Source of the DNA: Chitinophagaceae bacterium
GTDB taxonomy: Bacteria > Bacteroidota > Bacteroidia > Chitinophagales > Chitinophagaceae
Assembly (NCBI GenBank): GCA_024508725.1
Contig: JANINS010000002.1
Location: forward strand, 1-64,000
Reading direction: 5' to 3'
DNA length: 64,000 nucleotides
Below the pieces are notes generated by a model that did not search any database, was not told where the DNA came from, and was given only the letters and a program-made list of their open reading frames with translations. Shown here in pieces: positions 56,189-64,000 of the stretch (position 1 is its first letter; every line of letters begins with the position of its first letter). A program made the translations under genes and the position numbers.

Positions 56189-59100
56189 ATGAGGTCTAAG
56201 GTTAATCTGCAAATCGTTACAGGATTTACTGCTGCATTGGTGCTTGTTATGGCTGTAGGTATTTCTTCATACCTTTCTTTCAAACGACAAAAAGACCAGG
56301 CAGGCTGGGTCACTTTTACTTATAAAGTTCAATCAGCAGCCAATGAACTATCAGGTTTGATGGTTGACATGGAAACCGGAAGAAGGGGCTATCGAGCTAC
56401 CAAGCATGAGTCTTTTCTCCAGCCATATAAGAATGCTTTAGTTAAACTACCTGCAGCTCAACACCAGTTACGATCACTCGTAATTGACCCTGAAAATAAA
56501 AGGAACCTTGACCTGATTGATCAAAAAGTCAATGAAGCTCTTACATTCTGGCGATCGTTAGATGATGGTATCGTTCAGTCAAGCGATGCATTGCAAAACA
56601 CCACCATCGAAAAAGAAAAAATGGATGGCTTTCGTGCAGCAATGAAAAAATTCTTTGCACGGCAGGACGAATTGCTGGCAGAACGTAACAAGAAAAGTGA
56701 TCAAAGTACAGAATGGGCCGAATGGGTATTGATCATCGGAACGATAGTGACTTTATTCATCGTCGTAGTGCTACTAAGGTTTATCCTGGCTGAGTTTAGA
56801 ACAAGGAAAAAAGCAGAAGCCCTGGTAAAAGAGAACTACGACAAAGTTGTTCAACTAAACATCGAAAGTGATTCCAAGAACTGGATATTGAATGGTGCAT
56901 CAAACATGAATGATAGCCTCCAGGGAGCGAAAGACCTGAAGAATCTTTGCAGCTCAATACTGGAAGCTATACTTAACTACACCGGTCATCTGGCTGCAGC
57001 AATGTATATTTTTGATCACAAAAATTCAACGCTTGAACTACAGGCAACCTTAGGGATTAATGATCCTGCCCTCAGAAAAATGAAACCAGGTGAAAGTCTC
57101 GTCGGAAAAGCTGCCACCAATAAAGATATCTCTGTCGTCGAAAATATTCCATCTGGTTATATACAAATTGCGGCAGCAGGTGTGAATGCCAACTCTGCCA
57201 ATGCAGTATTTGTTCCGCTATGGATGCAGGATGAACTGAAAGGTGTAGTGGAGATTTTATCATGGCAGAAGTTTTCAGAAAATGAACTTGCGTTGTTTCG
57301 GTTAATGAGTAACAATATTGCCATAAGCATCAACTCTGCCCAGGCAGAAGCTGAAACAAAGCTGCTGCTTGAAGAGGTGCAGGAACAGAAAGAAATACTC
57401 GAAGCTCAGCAGGAAGAACTAAGACAAACAAATGAAGAACTTACTAAACAATCTGAAGAATTACAGGCTAGTGAAGAAGAATTAAAAGTGCAGGAAGAAG
57501 AGTTAAGACAGATCAATGCAGAACTCGAAGAAAAACATGAAGCAGTAGAAAGTGCGTTAAAAGCTTTGGATGCTAAAGCGAAAGAACTGGAGCTAACCAG
57601 TAAGTTCAAATCAGAGTTCCTTGCAAATATGTCGCATGAATTGCGTACACCTTTGAATAGCATTCTCATACTGGCGAAACTTTTAAATGATAATACCTCA
57701 CATAACCTCACTCAAAAGCAAGCGGAATATGCAGGGATTATTTATAAATCAGGAAACGACCTGCTTGAACTGATCAATGACATACTCGATCTTTCTAAGA
57801 TAGAAGCCGGTAAAGTGGAGATAAACTTCGATGAAGTACAGCTGAAAAGTATAGAAGAAGATATGCGTTTCACTTTCAAAGCAATGGCACAGCAAAAGAA
57901 GGTACATTTTTCTACTCATATCGATCCGGAACTACCCTTTGTATTACTTACTGACAAACAAAGACTGGAACAGGTAATAAAAAATCTTTTATCAAACGCA
58001 TTTAAGTTTACACCTGAGAATGGTAATGTGTCACTGAACTTTACGTTGAAAGATAAAAGCAGCAATCTTATTGCGATCTCGGTAAAAGATTCTGGTATTG
58101 GAATTCCACCAGAGAAACAACAACTCATATTTCAGGCATTTCAGCAAGCTGATGGATCTACCAGCAGAAGATATGGCGGTACAGGACTTGGTTTATCCAT
58201 AAGTCGTGAATTGATGCACTTACTAGGCGGAAAGATTGAATTAATAAGTGAAACCGGTAAAGGAAGTGAATTCACATTGATGCTACCGTTGAACACAAGA
58301 TCAGTACAGAACAGGCAGGTTAAACAGGATCATCAACCTGCTTCTATTATTCAATCTGTAAGCCCTCAGTCATTTGTTGCAGATGATAGAGATAACATTC
58401 AGTCAGGCGACAGATCAATGCTCATCATCGAAGATGATCAGAACTTTGCTTCCATACTTCGTGATTTTTCTCATTCGAAAGGATATAAAACGATTGTTGC
58501 GCTTGCAGGAGATGAAGGATTGAATTGTGCAAGCCGCTATCTTCCTTCAGCCATCATTCTTGATATGGGCTTGCCAGGAATGGATGGTGCTACTGTGTTG
58601 GAGCATCTTAAAGCAAGAAAAGAAACGGCACATATCCCTGTCCATATTATTTCAGGTGCGAAAGATATTGCCGCATTGGATGACAAGGCAGTGGCCTGGC
58701 TGGAGAAACCTGTATCAGAATCCGATCTGAATAAAGCTTTCGAAAAGATACAGGAGATACTGCAGGCTCAATTGCGAAAAGTATTGGTGTGCAGCACTGA
58801 TCAATCTTTGATCAAGGCAATGCAGCAACTGGTAAAACAAAGAAACCGTGAAGTAGAACTGGAACATGCAGCAACAATGGAAGAAGCTCAGCAAAAATGC
58901 ACTACGGTTAACTGTGATTGCATTGTAGTTGATATGGGTAAAGATGTTGAGCACGAATTGAAGAATATCAAGGCACTAAAAAAAGCGGCTGCTGCATCTG
59001 CAGTACCATTGATCATTTGTGTTGATAAGGATATTTCAACATCTCTTGAAATGGAGCTAAAAAAGCTATCTGATGTCGTGATCAGAACATCATCTTCGTC

Positions 59101-59575
59101 TAATGAAAGATTGATGGAAGAACTGGAATTGTTTTTATATAAAGTAGAAGATAATACTGGTTTGCCTCAGTTGAAAACAGCAGAATCATCGGGAACCGAA
59201 CTTGCAGGAAAAAAAGTTTTATTAGTAGATGATGATATGCGGAATGTATTCTCTCTTAATGCAGCGCTGGAAATGCAGCAGGTAAATGTGGTTACGGCGA
59301 GTGACGGTAATGAAGCGATTGCTGTTTTGAAGGAGCACAAAGATGTTAACCTGGTGTTGATGGACATTATGATGCCGGATATGGATGGTTACGAAGCGAT
59401 CAAACATATCAGGAAAAAAATGGGACTGGTTAAATTGCCGATAATCGCTTTAACCGCTAAAGCAATGAGTGAAGACAAAGAAAAGATATTGGAGGCAGGA
59501 GCTTCCGATTATATTACTAAACCGGTCAACCTGCCAAAACTATTTTCATTAATGCGGGTATGGGTAGCTCAATAA
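56189..59575 (+). CDS. CHASE3-GAF hybrid sensor histidine kinase with three receiver domains
   Basis: 1128 residues. Helix 1 (about 10-30), CHASE3 periplasmic sensor (about 35-170; METGRRGYRATKHESFL), helix 2 (about 180-200), GAF (about 240-390), coiled coil rich in Glu and Gln (about 395-470), HisKA with His483 (ANMSHELRTPL), HATPase (about 590-710), REC1 with Asp792 (ILDMGLPGMDG), a degenerate REC2 (Asp915, acidic pocket and Lys lost) and REC3 with Asp1059 (LMDIMMPDMDG). It is a phosphorelay sensor. The next gene, CheR, starts one base after its stop. Confidence 0.92.
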   Translation: MRSKVNLQIVTGFTAALVLVMAVGISSYLSFKRQKDQAGWVTFTYKVQSAANELSGLMVDMETGRRGYRATKHESFLQPYKNALVKLPAAQHQLRSLVIDPENKRNLDLIDQKVNEALTFWRSLDDGIVQSSDALQNTTIEKEKMDGFRAAMKKFFARQDELLAERNKKSDQSTEWAEWVLIIGTIVTLFIVVVLLRFILAEFRTRKKAEALVKENYDKVVQLNIESDSKNWILNGASNMNDSLQGAKDLKNLCSSILEAILNYTGHLAAAMYIFDHKNSTLELQATLGINDPALRKMKPGESLVGKAATNKDISVVENIPSGYIQIAAAGVNANSANAVFVPLWMQDELKGVVEILSWQKFSENELALFRLMSNNIAISINSAQAEAETKLLLEEVQEQKEILEAQQEELRQTNEELTKQSEELQASEEELKVQEEELRQINAELEEKHEAVESALKALDAKAKELELTSKFKSEFLANMSHELRTPLNSILILAKLLNDNTSHNLTQKQAEYAGIIYKSGNDLLELINDILDLSKIEAGKVEINFDEVQLKSIEEDMRFTFKAMAQQKKVHFSTHIDPELPFVLLTDKQRLEQVIKNLLSNAFKFTPENGNVSLNFTLKDKSSNLIAISVKDSGIGIPPEKQQLIFQAFQQADGSTSRRYGGTGLGLSISRELMHLLGGKIELISETGKGSEFTLMLPLNTRSVQNRQVKQDHQPASIIQSVSPQSFVADDRDNIQSGDRSMLIIEDDQNFASILRDFSHSKGYKTIVALAGDEGLNCASRYLPSAIILDMGLPGMDGATVLEHLKARKETAHIPVHIISGAKDIAALDDKAVAWLEKPVSESDLNKAFEKIQEILQAQLRKVLVCSTDQSLIKAMQQLVKQRNREVELEHAATMEEAQQKCTTVNCDCIVVDMGKDVEHELKNIKALKKAAAASAVPLIICVDKDISTSLEMELKKLSDVVIRTSSSSNERLMEELELFLYKVEDNTGLPQLKTAESSGTELAGKKVLLVDDDMRNVFSLNAALEMQQVNVVTASDGNEAIAVLKEHKDVNLVLMDIMMPDMDGYEAIKHIRKKMGLVKLPIIALTAKAMSEDKEKILEAGASDYITKPVNLPKLFSLMRVWVAQ

Positions 59576-59576
59576 T

Positions 59577-60407
59577 ATGCCACATCGAAAATCTGAAATA
59601 ACAGAACAGGAACTGAATGACCTGCTTTCATTGATAAAGCAGGTATATGGTTATGATTTTACCGGGTATTCCAAAGCATCATTATTGCGACGATTTCAGA
59701 AAGTGATGGACGATGCAAAAATGAAAACGGCATATGATCTTCGCTTTTACCTCACCAACGATAGAAAACATTTCGACTGGTTCTTGCAAACCGTTACCGT
59801 GAATGTTACAGAGATGTTCAGGGATCCTGGTTTTTATAAAGCAGTACGTGAGAAAGTGATTCAACGTTTGGCTACATATCCCATCATTAAAATATGGCAT
59901 GCCGGATGTTCTACTGGGGAAGAAGTTTTTTCGATGGCGATCTTATTGCATGAAGCTGGCTTACTCGAACGTACAAAGATTTATGCTACTGATATCAATC
60001 CTGCAAATCTGGAAAAAGCAAAAAAGGGAATAATGCCTTTGCAGCAGATGAAAGATTATACTTTCAATTACCAGCAAAGCGGCGGCAACCGGGATTTTGC
60101 CGACTATTATACAGCGAGATATAATGGTGCACTGATACGAAAAGAATTGCGTGATAATATTGTATTTGCACAGCACAATCTTGTAACAGATGGCATGTTC
60201 AACGAGTTTCAATTGATATGTTGCCGTAATGTGCTGATTTATTTTGAGAAAGAATTACAAAACCGGGTGATATCATTATTCGAAGAGAGTTTATCTTCTC
60301 TGGGATACCTGGCACTCGGCATAAAAGAATCATTGTTATTTACTGAAGTGCGGAATAAGTTTGAGCCGGTGGATCTGAAGAATAAAATATTCAGAAAGAA
60401 ACAATGA
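59577..60407 (+). CDS. CheR-type protein-glutamate methyltransferase
   Basis: 276 residues. An N-terminal helical domain (about 10-80, LLRRFQKVMDD) precedes the methyltransferase domain. The SAM motif is HAGCSTGEEVFS (about 108-119), IYATDIN gives the acidic SAM contact, and FQLICCRNVLIYF is typical of CheR. It methylates glutamates of a chemoreceptor-like partner, but no such receptor is encoded here; the CHASE3 sensor upstream could be the target. Four-base overlap with the CheB gene downstream. Confidence 0.92.
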   Translation: MPHRKSEITEQELNDLLSLIKQVYGYDFTGYSKASLLRRFQKVMDDAKMKTAYDLRFYLTNDRKHFDWFLQTVTVNVTEMFRDPGFYKAVREKVIQRLATYPIIKIWHAGCSTGEEVFSMAILLHEAGLLERTKIYATDINPANLEKAKKGIMPLQQMKDYTFNYQQSGGNRDFADYYTARYNGALIRKELRDNIVFAQHNLVTDGMFNEFQLICCRNVLIYFEKELQNRVISLFEESLSSLGYLALGIKESLLFTEVRNKFEPVDLKNKIFRKKQ

Positions 60408-60991
60408 TGCCTGTAACGAAACATGATATCATTGTAATAGGTGGCTCTGCAGGAAGTATTCCTGTTGTTTCAGCTATTCTTGATGGACTATCACCTTCAC
60501 TTAATGTGCCTGTTATTATTGTACTTCACAGGCAACGAAATGTAAACAGCGAAATGACGAGGATATTCCAATCCAAAAGCAGGAAGATAAAAGTAACAGA
60601 GCCGGAAGATAAAGAACCGGTATTGCCGGGTCATATTTATTTAGCTCCACAGAATTATCATTTACTGGTTGAACAGGAAAAATGCTTCAGCCTTGATTAT
60701 TCAGAGCAGGTGCATTTTAGTCGGCCATCTATTGATGTTACATTCGAAAGTATTGCCAATGTATATGGAAGTAAAACATTAGGCATTTTGCTTAGCGGGG
60801 CTAATAAAGATGGCACTAATGGAGTGGAATATATCCTTCAACATAAAGGTAAAGTTTTGGTGCAGGATCCGGCTACAGCAGAATACCCGGCAATGGTCCG
60901 CTTTGCAATAGAAAAATGCAGCGAGGTAATTGTTTACAGCCCGGATGAATTAGTTCAATATATTGCGAACGTTTCAACAAATAATGCATGA
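60404..60991 (+). CDS. CheB-type methylesterase (no receiver domain)
   Basis: 195 residues. It has only the esterase domain: Ser15 (GGSAGS), His42 (IVLHRQRN) and Asp136 (GANKDGTNG) form the triad. The receiver that normally regulates CheB is missing, so control must be by another protein, possibly one of the flanking receiver-containing kinases. It demethylates or deamidates Glu and Gln residues modified by CheR. It overlaps the genes on both sides by four bases (ATGA). Confidence 0.92.
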   Translation: MMPVTKHDIIVIGGSAGSIPVVSAILDGLSPSLNVPVIIVLHRQRNVNSEMTRIFQSKSRKIKVTEPEDKEPVLPGHIYLAPQNYHLLVEQEKCFSLDYSEQVHFSRPSIDVTFESIANVYGSKTLGILLSGANKDGTNGVEYILQHKGKVLVQDPATAEYPAMVRFAIEKCSEVIVYSPDELVQYIANVSTNNA

Positions 60992-62103
60992 TTTTGGATC
61001 AGCTATTTACAATCTTATTGGTAGATGACAGGCAGGAGAATCTTATTTCACTGGAAGAAATGCTAGCAAGTGAAAACAGGCGGTTTTTAAAAGCAACTTC
61101 TGGTAACGACGCCTTAAAGCAAGTGCTTAAATATGATGTAGGCCTGATACTGCTCGATGTTCAGATGCCTGAAATGGATGGATTTGAAGTAGCAAGGTTG
61201 TTAAAGCTCAATCCAAAAACAAAAGATATCTCGATCATATTCGTTACTGCAATCTCTAAAGAAGAACAGTATGTGATGAAAGGGTTTAGTGAAGGAGCAG
61301 TTGATTACCTGCATAAGCCACTTGACATTAATCTTACCAGAGCGAAAGTCAAGGTATTTGAGCAATTGTATTGGTATCAGCAAAAATTAAAGAAAACAGC
61401 AGATGATCTACAGAAAGTAAACAAGCAACTTGAACGTTTTACTTATGTAGTTTCTCATGACCTGAAAACGCCATTGGCTTCGCTCATCATGTTGCTGGAT
61501 ATGTGTGCAAAGAATGAATCGTTGCAAGACAATAGCGAAGTAGTAATGCAGCTTGATATTGCTGCACAGGTGAGCCTCCAGCTTTCTGATATGATCAACT
61601 CGATACTTGAATATTCAAGGCATAACCTGAACCAGCAAAAGGAAGAAGAGGTAAATACAGAAGAGTTGGTGCAACAGATCGGCTTTACGTTAGGCCAGCA
61701 ACGGAATTTAAATCTTACGATCAAAGATGAGATGCCAACACTTAAAACCAATAAGGCAAAACTTCAGCAGGTTTTTCAAAATCTTATTGGCAACGCCATC
61801 AAGTATAATGACAAAGATGCTATTGTTATTGAAGTTGGCGTAAAAGAAGAAACCGATTTTTATGTTTTTTATGTGGCAGATAATGGCCCCGGTTTACGAT
61901 CAGAAGATACACGACGGATCTTTAAATTGTTTGAAGTAGGCAATAATAGAACAGGAGTGGACGGTAGTACCGGTGTAGGATTGAATTTACTTAAAATGCT
62001 GATCGAAGAACAGGGTGGAAAGATCTGGGTAGAATCACAGGAAAGCAAAGGCAGTATCTTCTTTTTTGAATGGAGAAAAAGCGAACTTATTGCTGAAAGG
62101 TGA
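60988..62103 (+). CDS. Receiver-histidine kinase (REC-HisKA-HATPase)
   Basis: 371 residues. An N-terminal REC domain has Asp13-Asp14 and the phospho-acceptor Asp57 (LLDVQMPEMDG). A coiled-coil linker (about 120-150) follows, then HisKA with His157 (YVVSHDLKTPLAS) and HATPase (NLIGNAIKYN, GVGLNLLKMLIEEQGG). No membrane segment, so it is cytoplasmic and likely receives phosphate from the hybrid kinase at 56189. It is the last gene of the four-gene operon and shares an ATGA overlap with CheB. Confidence 0.92.
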   Translation: MILDQLFTILLVDDRQENLISLEEMLASENRRFLKATSGNDALKQVLKYDVGLILLDVQMPEMDGFEVARLLKLNPKTKDISIIFVTAISKEEQYVMKGFSEGAVDYLHKPLDINLTRAKVKVFEQLYWYQQKLKKTADDLQKVNKQLERFTYVVSHDLKTPLASLIMLLDMCAKNESLQDNSEVVMQLDIAAQVSLQLSDMINSILEYSRHNLNQQKEEEVNTEELVQQIGFTLGQQRNLNLTIKDEMPTLKTNKAKLQQVFQNLIGNAIKYNDKDAIVIEVGVKEETDFYVFYVADNGPGLRSEDTRRIFKLFEVGNNRTGVDGSTGVGLNLLKMLIEEQGGKIWVESQESKGSIFFFEWRKSELIAER

Positions 62104-62151
62104 GAATCACATTTTCGTAAATTCCACTGCGTAACGATAAACATCTTCAAT

Positions 62152-62190
62152 AAAGAAGCGCTGCCATTGCAACGCTTCTTTTCTATTTTT
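62152..62190. terminator. Bidirectional terminator between converging transcripts
   Basis: A 9-bp stem (aaagaagcg with cgcttcttt) with a 12-base loop and T tracts on both sides lies between the stops of the plus-strand kinase and the minus-strand DUF5916 gene. Confidence 0.7.
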
Positions 62191-64000
62191 TGTTCTTTCT
62201 TAGCTTCTTCTCCAGCTCTAAATAGTCCAGAAAATAAATGATACGGATAGAGAAATTATTGTTCTGGGGTGATTCGAGTGTTCTTCCAAAATTCCTGAAG
62301 TAACTGTCTCCACTTTTTGTACCATAAGGAATGGCTTCAAACAAATTAGTATTGTTCTTATACATCAGGTTAATAAAACTTCCCGGTGCAAACTGCCAGT
62401 TGAATTGTGCTTCGAAAATGAAATCATTGTAATTGGGTGCTGAAGCATTTGTGAATGTGGTGTTTTGCTTCAGGTCTCCATTCTGTTGCAGTGTAAATAA
62501 TTCTTTCAGGTTAACACGGCTCCAGTAATGACGAACACGTGTAGTAAAAACCATCATGGGGCTGAAACTATATTTCAGGTTAAGTGAGTTCTCTATCGTT
62601 GCAATATCTCTTTTCGAAAAAATGATATCGTTTGTTGCAGCATCGATCGTTGCAAAGCCCACATTATTGGTTTGAGGCTCTAATGATATGTTGTGCGATA
62701 GCGACATCTTCTGGCTAAAACGGAAGTTGTGCTGGAAATACAACATGTATCGCTTTGATTTGAACATGTCTCTATCTACATACAAAAACTCGATGTACCC
62801 GCTATACTTTTTTGCACCATTACTTTCCAGCCAGAAGTTAGCATACCAGTCACCCCAGCCATTAAACACTCTGCCGGGAATTCTCGGTTCATAATAATTT
62901 TTTGTTTTTGGTTCGAAGCCTATTCCAAAACCAGGATACCAAAGATTCTTTAATTGTCCATTTACATTCATGTTGATGTTTGCATTCTGGTATCGAAGCG
63001 GTTTAAACATCTGTGAATAGAACAGATTAAAATTTAGATTGATCCTGTTATACCATGTAGTTGGTTTCAGCCAATTGTATCCGGCCCATATCGAATGATT
63101 GAAGTAGTTATTGTTGGTAAAAAAGCCCAGGTCGTTACTGTTGAATTTATCATCTGCCAACTCCTGGTTATAATTAAAACGAAAACGGCCACTTGCTTTA
63201 CCAAAATATGCACTGTGACTGTAACCGGTTAATGAACTTCCATCAGGCATGTAATTAGTGAGATTACTTACAGCAACTTTTCCACCCAGGTTCCAGGTAT
63301 TCTTCTTATCATAAAGATCAAAAAGACCCGCAGTAACGGTTGCATCATAATCATGACCACTACGCCATACACTCGTATTTACGAAACTGATACTTGAGTT
63401 GTGTTTCAATGTTTGATCGAGTACAATAATGTTGTAATTGGTTAACGGGCTTGTTTCGATCGTTCTTTCATTGCCTTTATCATCTGCTATCGTTGCAAAC
63501 TGCGAATTTGCTACTGCATTAAAAAAGCCAATACCAAGGCCACCTTTTAATCTTCCCGAAACTTTTGTTGCATTGATCAATTTTGTTTCTGTTGGATTCT
63601 TTACCACCGTTTCATTTGTTGCCAATTGGCTGTAAGGAAGACCAAAATGTAAAGGTGATCCACCTACACGACGGGAGTAGAAAAAATTTCCTTTGTTAAA
63701 CAGCTCCAATCCTTCTGTGAAAAAAGGCCTGTTCTCGTTATACCGAACTTCGAAAGGCGAAAGATTCAATACACGATTATCACTTTGTACCTGGCCAAAA
63801 TCCGGTATCAACGTCATGTCAAGCGTTATTGCCTGGTTGATTCCATATTTAAGATCCATACCACCATTAACCGAAGATGTCCAGTTACTCAAGCCGGGCT
63901 GGTTAGCAGGATAATGATTGATGTAATAAGACAAGTAAGGTGAAAACTGCAAACGCAATGGTGGTTTTATGTTCTCTAATCCGGTCCAATATCCTTCCTG
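62183..64000 (-). CDS. DUF5916-family outer membrane protein (N-terminally truncated by the window)
   Basis: 606 codons up to the right edge; the frame stays open there, so the N-terminal carbohydrate-binding-like part is outside. The sequence starting EGYWTGLENIKPPLRLQFSP and continuing YGINQAITLDMTLIPDFGQVQSD is the DUF5916 signature; the remainder alternates strands and turns as in an outer-membrane beta barrel, with a basic end (LEKKLRKNKK). The function is not established; it is commonly found as a single gene in Bacteroidota. It converges on the signalling operon. Confidence 0.88.
   Translation of the reverse strand, partial: QEGYWTGLENIKPPLRLQFSPYLSYYINHYPANQPGLSNWTSSVNGGMDLKYGINQAITLDMTLIPDFGQVQSDNRVLNLSPFEVRYNENRPFFTEGLELFNKGNFFYSRRVGGSPLHFGLPYSQLATNETVVKNPTETKLINATKVSGRLKGGLGIGFFNAVANSQFATIADDKGNERTIETSPLTNYNIIVLDQTLKHNSSISFVNTSVWRSGHDYDATVTAGLFDLYDKKNTWNLGGKVAVSNLTNYMPDGSSLTGYSHSAYFGKASGRFRFNYNQELADDKFNSNDLGFFTNNNYFNHSIWAGYNWLKPTTWYNRINLNFNLFYSQMFKPLRYQNANINMNVNGQLKNLWYPGFGIGFEPKTKNYYEPRIPGRVFNGWGDWYANFWLESNGAKKYSGYIEFLYVDRDMFKSKRYMLYFQHNFRFSQKMSLSHNISLEPQTNNVGFATIDAATNDIIFSKRDIATIENSLNLKYSFSPMMVFTTRVRHYWSRVNLKELFTLQQNGDLKQNTTFTNASAPNYNDFIFEAQFNWQFAPGSFINLMYKNNTNLFEAIPYGTKSGDSYFRNFGRTLESPQNNNFSIRIIYFLDYLELEKKLRKNKK

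Overview
The window reads as chromosomal DNA of a Bacteroidota bacterium, most likely family Chitinophagaceae. The grounds are two SusC/SusD pairs, several secreted proteins ending in type IX secretion (T9SS) type A sorting domains, AT-rich spacers with Bacteroidota-type promoter elements (TAnnTTTG-like) and few Shine-Dalgarno sequences, and a DUF5916 barrel protein. Both window ends cut through genes. No prophage, insertion sequence, CRISPR array or rRNA was seen; there is one tRNA, tRNA-Ser(TGA).

Layout. (1) 1-9.9 kb: the end of a large duplicated HYR/T9SS surface protein, an SRPBCC protein, a 31-residue lysine-rich peptide gene, a tricorn-type protease, a class A beta-lactamase-like serine hydrolase and an NlpC/P60 lipoprotein hydrolase. 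(2) 9.9-14.6 kb: a first SusC/SusD pair of unknown substrate. (3) 14.6-36.9 kb: an alginate (polyuronate) utilisation locus. On the minus strand are SusC, SusD and a T9SS protein. Divergently on the plus strand are a FadR-type GntR regulator, a two-domain PL6 lyase, a PL17 oligoalginate lyase, a KdgF-like cupin, a T9SS-anchored PL6 lyase, a secreted esterase, an MFS hexuronate-type transporter, an SDR reductase, a third PL6 enzyme and a beta-helix protein. Two mirror-image ExuR/UxuR-like operators (TTGGTTGACCAA and its reverse complement) sit in the divergent spacer. Polymer would be cut at the surface and in the periplasm, reduced to monomer by PL17, imported by the MFS carrier, linearised by KdgF and reduced to 2-keto-3-deoxygluconate by the SDR. 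The kinase and aldolase that should follow are not in the window.

(4) 37.0-41.6 kb: an unusual group made of a 2-oxoglutarate Asp/Asn (or Pro) hydroxylase, a sulfotransferase, a leaderless periplasmic-binding-protein fold, a formyltransferase and a phage-tail-collar protein. (5) 41.7-52.8 kb: a secreted collagen-like protein with about 107 Gly-X-Y triplets and a T9SS partner, next to a TMTC-like GT-C/TPR membrane protein, a NodU/TobZ-type carbamoyltransferase, an epimerase, a GMC oxidoreductase with a small partner, a DUF2304 membrane protein and a DPM1-like glycosyltransferase. Together these could be a protein O-glycosylation system whose acceptor is the collagen-like protein; this is inference. 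(6) 52.9-64 kb: a CxxCH lipoprotein, tRNA-Ser, an ABC ATPase, a tightly coupled signalling operon (CHASE3/GAF hybrid kinase, CheR, CheB, receiver-histidine kinase) and the C-terminal part of a DUF5916 protein.
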